Shown here: positions 1 through 11,129 of the stretch, in pieces | Numbering within the stretch: the first letter of the stretch is position 1 | Layout of the letters: every line of letters starts with the position of its first letter | Origin: Undaria pinnatifida | Taxonomy: Eukaryota; Sar; Phaeophyceae; Laminariales; Alariaceae | Direction: 5' to 3' | Length of the DNA: 64,000 bases | NCBI GenBank assembly: GCA_012845835.1 | Contig: JABAKD010000013.1 | Coordinates: 5,764,628 to 5,828,627, forward strand | The notes under the pieces: generated by a model | The model's input: the letters and a program-made list of their open reading frames with translations, nothing else | Told to the model about the DNA's origin: nothing | The model's database searches: none | Translations under genes and position numbers: made by a program

Positions 1-384
1 TTGGGGTGTATAAACGTATTACAGTACTGGTCTTTGTGGGAAATATTAATTTTGTGGGCGTGTGAGGGCTTTGGTCGGCTATTCGATGTCCCGACGACGA
101 ACCCCCACCATGAAGGGGTCAACGCAGGGTGCGCCAGCTAGCGTTGGGGTGCGCAAGCAACTGAGTTAAATCGACACACGACGCGTATGAAAATACCTGG
201 AAGTGTGGTGAGCTAAAGTTTTATTTTTCCCCATCCGCCGGAGGATGAAAAAAAAAAAAAAAAGTCAACGGATACGTAAAGGCGTAGTCTATATATTACA
301 ACTCTTTGTGGAAGCTCTCAGCTTACTGAAGGGTATCGGAACCCTGGTACTTGCAGTAGTACATCATAAGTGGTGCAGAAAAAG
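1..384. other. left edge, one dispersed-repeat copy, otherwise nothing recognised
   Basis: Bases ~168-240 carry one copy of a dispersed repeat (CGACACACGACG..GTGTGGTGAGCTAAA) also found at 13685-13760 and 14365-14450. An A16 run lies at about 247-262. The rest shows no gene or repeat. Confidence 0.5.
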
Positions 385-399
385 TAGAGACACGTCGGT

Positions 400-915
400 G
401 ATTGTAGACATTACCTACCACAATAGATTGTAAACATTGACCATCGAAAGCCATTTCCTGTCGCAATAGATAAGGAAACGCATCTCTATCGATAGCCATT
501 GCCGGTCACACTAGATTGTGCAAGCTATCTATAGATAGGCATTGCTGATCACATTAGATTGTGCAAGCGATCGATCGATAGGCATCTGCCGGTCACAATA
601 GATTTAGAAGTGCACCCACCGATAGACACTGTCCACCGGATTAGATTGTAAACGGTGACCATCGATAGCCATTTCCAAGACACCATTGTTTAAGGTATGT
701 ATCTCTCAAAAACCTTTGCCGGCCGCAATAGATTGTGCAAGCTAAAGCCATCAATCGTTGGTCAATGTCGGTGACAATAGCGTTCAACCCGGGGCACTTG
801 AGCACAGTCCTACCTAGCCAATACGTTGGGGGGTTAACCTATCGACAGACATTCCCGACGACAATACATCGAAAGATTTGCTAATAATCGATAGCCTTTA
901 CCGACGGCAATATTG
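400..915 (+). repeat. 44-bp minisatellite, about 12 degenerate copies
   Basis: The block CACAATAGATTGTG recurs in diverged form at 419, 462, 507, 550, 594, 637, 681, 724, 773, 859 and 906, spacing 43-48 bases (one double step). Between blocks a TCGATAGCCATTGCCGG-type sequence repeats. Copies vary by up to half their bases, so the array is old. It lies in an intron or 5' flank of the epimerase gene. Confidence 0.85.
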
Positions 916-929
916 CATTGCTATTGCAG

Positions 930-1384
930 AGGCCGTTATCGCAGTAGTCCAGGGTGCGCTTCTTCCACACTCCGTTTATCAGTATGCTCATCCTCCGACG
1001 GATGGAGCTATAAATACCTTTTAAGCTCACCGCGAAAATCCACATCCACCAAACACAGAGAGAGAGTCATCCCACGCCAGGGATAAAGCCGGATGTTCTG
1101 AGCTAAATCAATAGTCATACTCTGTAAAACAACTACGAGCGTAAAATTGTCACACTATGACTAATACTTCGAAGTAGTATATTAGCCGGTAGCTCCACGC
1201 CTGAGTGAGCTCAACCGGACAGTCCTGAGGTATACCTTTTTTGGGCGCATAGAGAAGTGAAAACCCTTTACCACCATGGAAAATGACTCTCGCCTGTCGG
1301 CCACACAGCCTGCCAAGTGATACACGAACCCACTGAAGCCTGGGCCCAGTGTTGGCGCGTGCTTCGATAGAGAGGTATACTCCT
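930..1384. other. intron or 5' flank, nothing recognised
   Basis: AT-rich DNA with short matches to other repeats in the window (a GGTATACCTTTTTT string at about 1230 and 1372). No exon or splice pair was found that could join phase 0 to the epimerase exon at 1722. Confidence 0.4.
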
Positions 1385-1660
1385 TTTTTGGCATTTTTTT
1401 TTTTTTTTTGACGGAGCTGCCTGACTCAAAAACGTCGCAACTTTTTTTTGTTTTGTTTTTCTGCTATTCTTTTCGATGCAAAGTCTATACCAAGGCCATG
1501 GGATCGTTCATCCGGTATAGTACATCAACACTTCGCTATATTTCTCCAAGCCCGTTCTTGGGGTGGAGTACAATACTTGTTGTATAGAGTTCCGGAAGTG
1601 AGGAAACCCCATCTAAATAACGGTGAATATCTAAGCGTGCGTCTGCTCCAAAGGGGTCAA
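1385..1660 (-). mobile_element. TIR element family B (CGTAG family), reverse, degenerate
   Basis: Contains, in reverse order, the family's ordered blocks: poly-T, the CCATGGCCTAGG-type core (here ATACCAAGGCCATGGGAT, 1488-1505), a GGGAGCTT-related block, and an end resembling CTATCGTAGCACGCGTC. It ends about 60 bases before the acceptor of the first visible epimerase exon. Confidence 0.5.
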
Positions 1661-1721
1661 ATATATAATCCCCCCCCCCCCCGTCGCTCCCGCCTAACCC
1701 CCCCCCCGCGACGCCTGCTAG

Positions 1722-4700
1722 GTATTCGCGTGGGATAACACGACGAATTCCGTCGACGACAATGAAGACGACGGCCGGTCGTACATTAGCGCCGTATCTG
1801 AGGTGATCACCGACGAGGACGAGACATGCGACGGCAGGGCGAAGAACGACATGGGGGAGGCGAGGATGGACATCGAGGACAGCGAAATGGCGTACCTTGG
1901 GTTCCACGGCAGCGAGAGCTACGGGCTTACCTGGAAGGTAACGGCGGGGAAAACGGCTGGTCTATCCTAGGGTCCGGCGCACTGGCTCTACGTCGGCCCG
2001 TATAGTCGGCACCGTCGTTGAATATCTACAAACCTACTCCGGTATTCAACCACGTAAAGCACCGGAAATACGACAAGGCAATTTGTGACGTGGGTTCAGC
2101 GATGGAGTAGCCTACCTTAGCGAGTGGTACTTCCACTTTCATTTCGCACCACCGCCGATGACATTACGGGGTGTGATGTACGCGTGCATGAACATGCTCC
2201 ACCAGCCACACGCAGCCGCAAGCACTTCAGAAATGGTGTGGAGGGAAAGTGGTTTCTCTGTCCTTCCTCTCTTCGTCAACTATTGGAACCTACCAACCAC
2301 CTGGACAATTAAGCCATCTGGGTTCGTCAACCACCCGGACATATAACTATTTTGACACATCAACAATCATGGACATATATCAGCCACAGAATGTCATATA
2401 AATACATATCAATCATATACGTACGTCAATCATGAACGCATCAAACATCTGAATCTATATTTTGATCTTCCGTTATGCAACGATATGAAATGCTATCAAC
2501 CGCATGAATATATCCGTCATCTGGCACATAATGACATCTGAACCATACGAACCCCATGTATATGAAGGCATCAGTGTCATTTGGCTAATCCAGTCATCTT
2601 ACCGGGTGTGCGAGGAATTAGAAAATAAGACAGGCCCGAACATGCCAATCACATGAATATACTACTGATGTAGTATGGAACACGTGAACAATGTCAACCA
2701 CCCGAATTTATCAGCCATTTGAATAAGCCAACCTTCTGAACGCATCAACTACCCGAAAATACCAACAATCTGATCAGGTCCGTGGGTACTGCGACAACAA
2801 GACCAACCCTGAAGTATTCGACGAGGTGAACGTCTACGGTAACATCTACGACTCCAACATCCACCACAACAACTTCGGGGTGTACACGTACGGGCACCAG
2901 CAGGGAGACTGGAGGAGGAACCAGATGCACGACAACTCTGGCTACGGCTTCGACCCCCACGACGACAGCGACTTCCTGACCATCCACGACAACGAGGTCT
3001 ACGACAACGGGTACCACGGCATCATCGCCTCGAAGCGCTGCAACGGAGTGTCCATCCAGGTACAGTATGCCACGGCAGCCACCACGCGTTTTGTTATTGT
3101 TCTGCCTGTATGATATGTCGTGATTGTCGAATTTGAAGCGGTTTCTGTTCGAGGTTTGCGATAGCTTGTCCCCACGTGGCGGGAACGCGCCCGCTCAAAA
3201 CGCTCTGTAACCCCGACTCGTCGTTACAAGATTTTTCCGAGGCGAAAGCGTTCGTTTTCCTTTCTTGGTATGTTGCGTCGAGGCGGATCCTTTGGACCGT
3301 GATCCCTACCCCCTGGGTTCACCATGTTACAACGCACTGGAGCCCTTGTGCCTTAATTCTGAGGCAGCTCATCCTCTTTGGTGAAGAGTTCCAGTTGTCG
3401 TCACTCGGATATAGCAACGATATTGACCCCGGACTCGTGGATATTTCAGGGGTGTAGGTGTGGTGCTGGGGTGGATCGCCTTGTCGTGAAGATGCCCTAG
3501 AGTATGACAATGGGACAATTTGCCCAGGCTAAGCCCTGAGAGCATCAGGTGCATGAGGTTAATTCCCGTGTTCCCGGTTGTCGGAATGGGCACTCTGCCG
3601 ATCAACGAGGCGCCAACCGTGGTGCTGTGCGATATTCATACACGGCAGAACGGCTGCTATGGTAGGGCTGCACTTAAGCGTTGCAAGAGTCCTGATGACA
3701 GAAAATCTCTCCGTACCTTACCGAAGTTGGAAACTCAACCCAATGGGCAACCTATGCCCTAGGTATAGAGGCCATCAAATTGTTAAACAAGAAGAAAATT
3801 CCGACTACACTGGGCTAGAAGGGGTCCCGTGGCTCAGACGATGTTTGTAACTCGGAAAATTGTTGAGCCAAAAGAATTGATTCCCTAATCGTAGTGGGCG
3901 TTACAGGCGCACGCGTCACCGACGGGTCTATGCATTGACCATGAGCATGGTGGTCCTGGCTGTGTCTGCTATCTCTGGTTGGGTTCACTAAGCGCTAGAG
4001 GTATGCTGTATCGTTTGTTCTTGAGACGTTCCGCGGCATACGAAGGCGCTCCCAACTCGAGAACCTCAACTCAAAGTCCTCCATCGATACCACAGAGGGA
4101 CGCCCGACAGCTCGATGTCTGCCTAGACACAATGAAATTTCCTGCGTTGTACTGGCCAGGACAGTAATCACGTATCATCGTATCCCCCTCTGGCCCATTA
4201 TGCCGCAATATTCCACCGTTCGACGTATACCACGACCGCCGGTGCGATACGGGCTCCCCTGCCACGACCCAGTAAAAGCGCATGCGTTCCATCCAACCCA
4301 TGCGTCATCCACCCTCGGCTCCCCACATCCCCTAACTCGACGCGCGCGGGCGTTGGTGCCAAGCGGGCCATAATTGACCGATCTACCGATCGTCCTGGGC
4401 GCCACGTCGTTGCAAAATTTCACTTCGAACAATGACCGACATCGGCAATCTGGCCTAGGAATATTATTGACGGTCCCACTCCCGCCTCCTAGCCCTCTTC
4501 CTACTCTTCCACCTGCTGCTTCTCCTCCTTCCCCTCCCCCTTCTCCTCCTCCCCCCCCCCCCCCCCCCCCCGCCCCCCTCCCTTTCCTCATTCTCCTCCT
4601 AGCTTACTCGATATGTACACCATTTTTTTAACCGCCCCGCCCACCACGGTTACCTCAGGGAAACGAGGTCTATGGTGGCAGCAGCGGGTCTGCTGGCATC

Positions 4701-7700
4701 TTCCTTCACCGGAGCAGCGACAACGCTACCGTCAAGGGTAAGTACACCAAAGCGGTGGCAGAAGCTGTACTGATTTCGGTATATGATGTAGCCATAGCCG
4801 TATGAACATAGGCCCGGGTATCATATTTAGGGTTCGTTTATCCATCGATGCAAGAGTCACTCGCGCGGGTGGCTAATGCTCTTACGCTTGTCGGTTCCGC
4901 CTCCATGGAATGTTTCGTTACGCGGCTCCGACAAATACGTGTAAGCCCGTTTTTGAGCGGCCTACACCAAGACGTAAAGCATGGGGAGATGCCTTCCCTG
5001 TGACATGAGCTTCGTCGGTAGATTACGCGTGCAACGACACGATTGGCAGTTTTCGGGCTAAAGCATTTCCTGGATGGCCGGGCTCCTTAACCATAAATTC
5101 GTAGGAGAAAAGGTAATTCCAGTTCGGCAATACGATGTTTGTATTCTTCCTCGGCCATGGAGTGTTGATCGTGTCGCCTTTTCATTTATATTCAAAAGTC
5201 GCTTTTGTCGTTTCTATCGTATTTGTCGTTTTTGAGGTACAGACCTACTCAAGTGGGGAGTCCACAGAAACCAAATCGGTGCATCTTCGGACGTAGCATG
5301 CACACCAGATTTATGCGCTAGATTGCTGCGTGGAGGCATGTGCCTACCTGGTACGGTGTATTTCGCTGTGTGAGACACGCTATGGTGTAGGGGCGCGCCC
5401 TGTGTGCTGGAGCGGCCCGCACACTCAACACTGTGCAGTTCGTTTGGTCTCATTGACCAAGGCTGGCCTTTCGACCGTCCGGTGTTTTGCAAAGAAAACA
5501 CCACCAAACGCGTGGCGGAACCGCGTGACTGCCCCTGATGACCCCGATCCCCCCGTAGGGTTAGGATGATTTATGGTACGGGTCACGTCAAGGCTCGGAT
5601 TGGTCGGCTCCAACGTCCGGAAGGGTGAACCCGACCTCACACGACTTGCACAGGTTGTGGTTAGGCCGCTCCTGCAGACCATAGGGGGGGGCTACGGTAG
5701 GAAGGAGAGGGTGCCTACTCCACGGAACGGTAGAGAGAGGCAGACATTGTGTGGAGTCGTGTTTCTCGATGGGTTTTCAAAAGGAGGAGCGAGGAGCTAC
5801 ATGCCCCGCCAACACTATCACTTTTTTCAGCAACACGACCGTTGCGCGTACATGCACCAATCCCGATGGCCTGCCATTCCAAGATCTGCCTAAGATGAAC
5901 AACGCACATGCATCCACTTGTCCCTCTCGTTTAAGAGCCCCCGTCAAAAATCGGAATGTTTTGCGACCCAAAAAATCGCGCGGTCTACGGTGTACCATGG
6001 TCCACCGTGTACCATGGTCTACCGTGTACCATGGACTCGTGCTACAATAAGGGGGCGCCCCATTTTCTGGAGCTCCTGATTTGAGGAGGTCCATACGACC
6101 AAGCCTACGTAGGGGGGTCACTTCTGGAGGAATTGTTTTGTCAGCGGCCCCGGATCACTCCTGCTAGTGGCCCCCCTGCTGTTTCTTTGCTAGTCGAAAG
6201 CTCTACGATGCTGTTTCAATTTTTCGATAAGGGGTGTGCGACGGAATGGGGTAAGCTACGCTGTGTCGAAAACAACTCGTGCCCGAAAGCATTTTGTGAG
6301 TGGGGGTACAGATCACTTGTTGTGCCAGTGGGGCTCTTGGCTGGCGAGGAATGAAGGGGTACCACCCCTACCAAAGCCTTGGCCACACAGAGCCAAACTA
6401 AACCGGCCGTGATGAAATAGGAAACTGGAACCCAGTGAGCAACGCCATGGCCTATGATATGTATACAACGAAATATATTGTGAGAACGTGTAACCTGTAA
6501 CCTATACAATCTGCCTATCATTGGGTCTGCTAGTTTCTCAGGTGAAAGCCCCTGTCTCGGTAGCACCACATTTTCGCCCAAACATTGCTTCCCCCGTCGC
6601 AGCAGCGCACCTCTACACAATAACGCCTACGTACGGATAAAAGCATCGCTAAATGCGAGAACACTGTAGAAAAACATTCAGGTTTTCCACAACCCGACGT
6701 ATGGGCGGACGAAAGCGCGCCGTAACCTAGCGCGTTGCCTTTGCTTCGTCTCAACCCCCGGCAGAGTCGGCTGCGGTCGGTCACCGTACTTTTAGTGCAT
6801 CTTGGTGATATTTTTGCCGCTGGTGTGTGTGTTGAGCGTGACGGCAGCGTTTTCGTTTTGATTTTGTTCGAGCTCTCAGGCCCTAGTTCATGTACGAGGC
6901 ACTGTCGGCCCTTTTCCACTCGCCCAAAATGGTGTTGGTGGGGGAACAAAACCTGCTAATTTACGTTTTCGTCTCGCGTTTTTTTTATCTCTTTCCTGCT
7001 TGTTTTTGCACCAGGTAACTACGTCCACGACAATGGGGACGCCGGCATGGCGATGTTGGAGTCTTTCAACGCCGACGTGTCCAACAACACCTTCGATAGC
7101 AACAAGTACGGCATCCGGATGTCGGTGGGGTGCGGCAGCAACGTTTTCTCCGACAACGTCATCAGCAACTCCACGAAGTGAGCAGGCTTTCAACGTTAAC
7201 TTATTGCGTGCTACTGTGGACTGTTTGTGTCGTGTTTGCCATCCGTAAAGTGCAGAATGAGCCCAAGCCACGACGAAGAAACAAAAAAAAGAAGACGAGT
7301 ACGACAGGAACGTAGCTGCAAATGTCGTTGCAGTATCGCTTCTCGAACAACACACCCACCTCATGGACAAAAACAAACGCGGTGCGCGACTATCGGGAAA
7401 GCATTTCCACTTGTTTACACGTTTGGGGCCTGTGAGTAAGGGGGACCAGAACCCTGCGGCTGAGGGGTAACCTTTGCGGGCCTTCCAAGGGTGGCGGCTT
7501 GAGGAGCGCTGTGGATCTATCACACCCACCACCAGCTGAATCTGAGCAACGTGGGAAAGTTCAACCCGGTTTGGAAAAAAAAAAACATGCATAGCCTTTG
7601 TCAAGAAAAACAATTGAAAAAAAAGTGTGTGACATTTTTTTTTTTTTCGACGATGCTGGGTGAAGGAGAGCGTCATTTTCAGAAGGAAACATACAAATGT

Positions 7701-8498
7701 TCGACAATGCGTTATCTCTATCGTGCAGTCGGGTCTATTTCGTGCATCCTTACCGATGTTGTCGTTGTCCTCTCATTAATAGCTCCCCGCGCTCTGTAAA
7801 GCGCAGCGCGAGCGAGGCAAGGCGACAAGTCGGCCAGAGGTTCGGACTGTTTCGCACGGCAGATACAACACGTTGCCCTTGGAACGAACAAAACAAATCG
7901 CAAGACGAACACATGAAACATCATGCTATATACGTACAGGGAGCATTGGCATAGAATCACCCGTTTTCCCCACGTCTTGCTTTTGATAAATCTGTATTCT
8001 TCCTTCTACGTTTTCGGCATTACCTGGTTCAGGTACAACCTCGACGTTACTCACCACGTACCCCCCTGCCCCCGCCTTCGTCGAAAACGCCTTGCCTAAC
8101 CACATGTACAACGCCTACGCATGCCTCGTGCGTCCATTAAATCTAATCTATCTCACTTTTTTTTTACTTTGCTGACATTAACGCCTTCCCTGTTCAGGTA
8201 CAACGCCTACACCTACCTCGGCTCCGACGACCCCGACGTGGTGGACTCCGGGCGGCCGCAGGACAACGTCTTCTCGGACAACACCATCATCGGAGGCGAC
8301 GAAACCATCAAGCTCAAGCAAGCCGACGGCACCCAGTTCATCGACAACATCTTCGAGAACGCCACGACCATTCGCTTCGACAACTCCACGGAGACCCTCA
8401 TGTCTGGCAACACCGGCCTCGACGATGCCGAGCTGAAGGTAGCCAACGGTGCCTGTTTCGACGACGAATCTGACGCGGAGTACACGCCCACTTGCTAA
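1722..8498 (+). CDS. MC5E: mannuronan C5-epimerase, last five exons (5' end off window)
   Basis: Converts beta-D-mannuronate to alpha-L-guluronate in alginate of the brown-algal cell wall and matrix. Exons: 1722-1937, 2778-3059, 4659-4737, 7015-7177, 8198-8498 (stop TAA 8496-8498). Introns of 840, 1599, 2277 and 1020 bases are all GT..AG, and phases 0, 0, 1, 2 join without a frame break. The visible product is 346 residues of a right-handed parallel beta-helix rich in Asn/Asp turns (HDN, SNN, SDN). YGFDPH (residues 128-133, bases 2943-2960) matches the active-site DPH motif of AlgG/AlgE-type epimerases, whose His is catalytic. The protein ends with a small Cys-containing tail, EYTPTC. No ATG or signal peptide is present: the first visible exon opens at a clear pyrimidine-rich acceptor, so upstream exons are expected left of base 1. 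No stop or frameshift is seen. The family is large in brown algae; which paralogue this is cannot be told. Confidence 0.93.
2262..2776 (+). repeat. degenerate ~20-bp minisatellite in epimerase intron 1
   Basis: Repeats of an ATCAACCACCTGAACATAT-like unit, about 19-23 bases each, run up to the acceptor of the second visible exon. Units are strongly diverged. No coding potential. Confidence 0.55.
4482..4602 (+). repeat. polypyrimidine tract in epimerase intron 2
   Basis: About 120 bases of almost pure C/T, including ~20 consecutive C at about 4551-4570, lie 57 bases upstream of the acceptor of the 79-base exon (4659). It may help define that very short exon or form triplex DNA; both are inference. 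Confidence 0.7.
5990..6036 (+). repeat. 17-18 bp tandem repeat in epimerase intron 3
   Basis: CCATGGTCYACCGTGTA occurs about 2.5 times in a row. Each unit contains the palindrome CCATGG. Otherwise intron 3 (4738-7014) shows nothing recognisable. Confidence 0.7.
8015..8197 (+). repeat. tandem copies of the exon-5 acceptor region
   Basis: The real acceptor region (8181-8225) is echoed at about 8089-8130 (AACGCCTTGCCT, GTACAACGCCTACG) and, more weakly, at 8015-8045 (CTGGTTCAGGTACAACCTCG). The 8030 copy keeps an intact AG. These are decoy splice sites or relics of a small tandem duplication at the intron-exon border. Confidence 0.6.
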
Positions 8499-8639
8499 CC
8501 TTAGCAACTGTTAATATAGTCGCGTGTGATCCTTTGCCAGCCAAAAGTTGTTGGTCTCCGAATGATTATCGTGGGAGACATGAGATGTTGTGGCCCATAT
8601 ATTTTTTTTTTCGGTGTTCCTTGGTTGGTATCCGCGGTA

Positions 8640-8840
8640 TACTTTAGTCTAGACGATGGGCCCAATGAGACAACAAGGGCAACCCTTGGGGGCGGGCAAA
8701 CCCGGCCTCGATTACGCCGAGCGGAAGGCAGCCAAGAAGGCGCCCGTTTCGACGAAAAATTGGACGAGGAGTATACCCCCACTTGCTAGCGTTAGCAGCT
8801 CTTGATAGTCCCTTCCGACCTTTCGCAGCCATAACAAAGG
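8640..8840 (+). pseudogene. decayed tandem copy of the epimerase terminal exon
   Basis: This stretch repeats the end of the epimerase terminal exon (about 8400-8545) roughly 290 bases downstream. Both the last ~35 codons and the first ~40 bases of 3' flank are recognisable. The last 13 residues read FDEKLDEEYTPTC against FDDESDAEYTPTC in the real exon, closing with TAG (8787-8789) in place of TAA. Further upstream the frame is shifted and most residues are lost, so it cannot encode epimerase. It most likely arose by local duplication of the 3' end of the gene. An alternative is a remnant of a second complete tandem epimerase gene whose other exons have been lost. Confidence 0.8.
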
Positions 8841-8849
8841 GGAAAGGAG

Positions 8850-10130
8850 GCGGATCGTTGTTTTTTGGCGCCACACCAAGACTGTTCGCTCACAGGGTTT
8901 CTCTTAGGCCCTGTCGGAACGAACTTGCCGCCGTTTCTATTTGATGAGCCCCAAAACTCCGCACTTTCTGCGGAGCTTGGGGAATTTTCTGGAATTTTTC
9001 TGGGGTGCTGTGGTGGAAGAGGAGGATCATTGTGCGCCGCCTTATGTAGTCTTGAGGTTTCTTTCGTTTCTTCGGCCTGGCCTGGTGCCGACAAGTTTGA
9101 CGTCGCTGTCATATATTAGTAGTGCATGCCGAAACAGCGCACTTTCTGCGCTGTTTGGGTTATTCTTTGTTGCTGTTGCTGTAGTGAAAGAGGGGCGGGG
9201 GAAGGGTGGTTATTCCACACAAAATGAGTGTTGAGGTACGTTTCTTTGACCTGATTCGGTGTCAAAAAATTGGATGTCGTGGTTGTTTCATGGATGCCTT
9301 AGTGCCGCAATTACTGCGAAGGCTGGGGGGTTTACTGGATTGCTGTAGCGTCAGGGGGGGGGCGCGGGGGGGGGGGGGTGCTGTGCCACACGAAACGAGT
9401 TTTAAAGTTTGTTTCTTCGGCTCAATCTGGCTTCGTCAAAGACGACGTCGTTGCCACACTATGGAGGCCACGTTACCGTAACGGCCATATGTTAAGGGGT
9501 TTGCTGGATTGCCGTGGCGAGTGAAAGAGGGGAGGGGCGGGGAGACATTAATATCACAATATGTGGGTTTTCGAGCTTTTTTGTGTGGTCTAGTGCGGTT
9601 TCAGAATGTTGCACGACGTTGTTATGTATCATCAACCACAGTACCGCACAGATTGCGTTGGCAGACGGTTGCTGCACGAATTGGAGGGGGCGGGGGGGGG
9701 GGCGGGGGGCGGGTGTGCACACAAAACGTGTTTTTTTTTGTTTATTTCTTCGGCCCAGCTGCTCGGTTTCGACATATCAGAGGACGTTGTCATGTCAACG
9801 AACGTCAACATTCCGCGCTTTCTGCGCAGTTTGAACGGTTTCCTAGTGTACTGTGGGGGAGGGGTCGGCCGCAACGGGAGGAGAGGGTGGAGGGGGGGGG
9901 GACACGGGAGGGGGCGTGGTTTCCTTGAGATACACGCCACGAAAAATAATAAGGGTTGAGGTTTTCATATCATGGACGCAACAATATCGCACTTCCTGTG
10001 AAAATTGTTGTTTTAACTTGTTTTTTTTTCTAAATGGGCGGGGTGAGGGGAGATTGCGGGGGGGCGGCGGACGCGGGGTGGGGGTGGGGGCGAGTAGGGG
10101 GGCGAGGGGGAAGTAGGGGGGGGCGGGGGT
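8850..10130 (+). repeat. ~170-bp satellite, about seven diverged copies
   Basis: The landmark CCGCRCTTTCTGCGC recurs at about 8957, 9137, 9306, 9472, 9645, 9814 and 9985, spacing 180, 169, 166, 173, 169 and 171. Each copy goes on to a G-rich run, CACACRAAAYGAG, a TTTCTTCGG block and a GACGTCGTTGTCA-like block. Copies share perhaps 60-75% of bases. The period is close to nucleosome length. It starts directly after the duplicated epimerase exon. Confidence 0.8.
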
Positions 10131-10312
10131 TGTGCGAGCCTGGCCCATTCCGGGTGCAGACAGTACGTTGGGTAGACTCGGGACTTTGGCACTTAAAAGC
10201 AGCAAATAGCCCATTGGAAGAGAAAATATTTTTTCTCGATGAGGCCCTGGTGGTTGCTAGGTTTATGCCCAGTATCGCTAATGATTCGTTTGCCATAGCT
10301 GGGGCGCGTTGA
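10131..10312 (+). other. possible short exon after the 170-bp satellite
   Basis: A protein-like open stretch (SGLWHLKAANSPLEEKIFFL, then VVARFMPSIANDSF) ends in TGA at 10310-10312. The opposite strand is open as well (10296-10030), and no acceptor stands out in the poly-G sequence upstream. Reported only because it is the least repetitive piece between two satellites. Confidence 0.15.
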
Positions 10313-10319
10313 AGGGGAT

Positions 10320-11120
10320 AGACTCAGCTTCTTCGGGGTTCTTTTCGACCATGACGAGCACAGGGGGGGGGGAACATTTTGTAGGACATTTTTTGTTCAT
10401 GCTCCTTGTCGAGCCAAAATGCGTTAATATCTTTGAGGGAAAACGACGGTATGAATCCGTTGACTCTAAAGCCTATCTTATTAGTCGTCACCGCTGCTTG
10501 TCATGGCTTGGAGGGGCGTGGCAGGAAAACGCGTTCCGCCCTGCCGACCTATCTCACGCCTTGTAGGCCTTCACGAAACGGGAGGGCTCGCAGATGCTGG
10601 TACCGTAAAATGGTACTGTTTTTGGTTGTGGATGAGGGCGGGATGCGTCTGTATGCGTGGGTTTGTTGTGTTTGGTTTTTCGCCAAGTTGCGAGGCGCAA
10701 CTCGCGGAATTGTTGCGGAGACTCCGAGTGAAATAACTCGTGCTTTGTCGTTGTAGGAGGTAGCGCCGCGGGGTAAGCTGTGCGGCGGCTGCGTGCGCTG
10801 AACTGGGTGAGTTTCGGCGTGGCGTCAGCACTCTATAACTAGTTGTAACTGTGCTTTCTTTATGGTTATTGTTTTTGGTACCAGTATGTTTCAAGAGTTG
10901 ATGACGTTCGAGTTAGGATTTCGTCCTGAAGGTATAATCTTGATGCTCGCCGCGAGTCTACGAACTAGTACCGGCGTCGAAGCACACCCTCGGTTTTGCT
11001 ACATGATTATCGTGGTTGTAGATTTTCTTGTTACTATTATTTGGCGGTCCGATGATGCGCAGCACGAGCTTCAAAGTTCGATGAACTCATAAGCATTCCA
11101 GTCGGTTACCACACCCTGCA
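10320..11120. other. intergenic, nothing recognised
   Basis: Open frames exist on both strands (for example + 10406-10756, - 10894-10571) but overlap and carry no motif or splice signal. Confidence 0.4.
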
Positions 11121-11129
11121 GGTCAATTT

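Noticed and set aside
6888-7676. 262-codon minus-strand ORF, the longest in the window
   Set aside because: It runs antisense through the epimerase exon 7015-7177 and into its introns; long runs of Phe/Lys/Ser reflect poly-A/T. No motif.
8178-8507. Minus-strand ORFs opposite the last epimerase exon
   Set aside because: Antisense shadow of a strongly supported coding exon.
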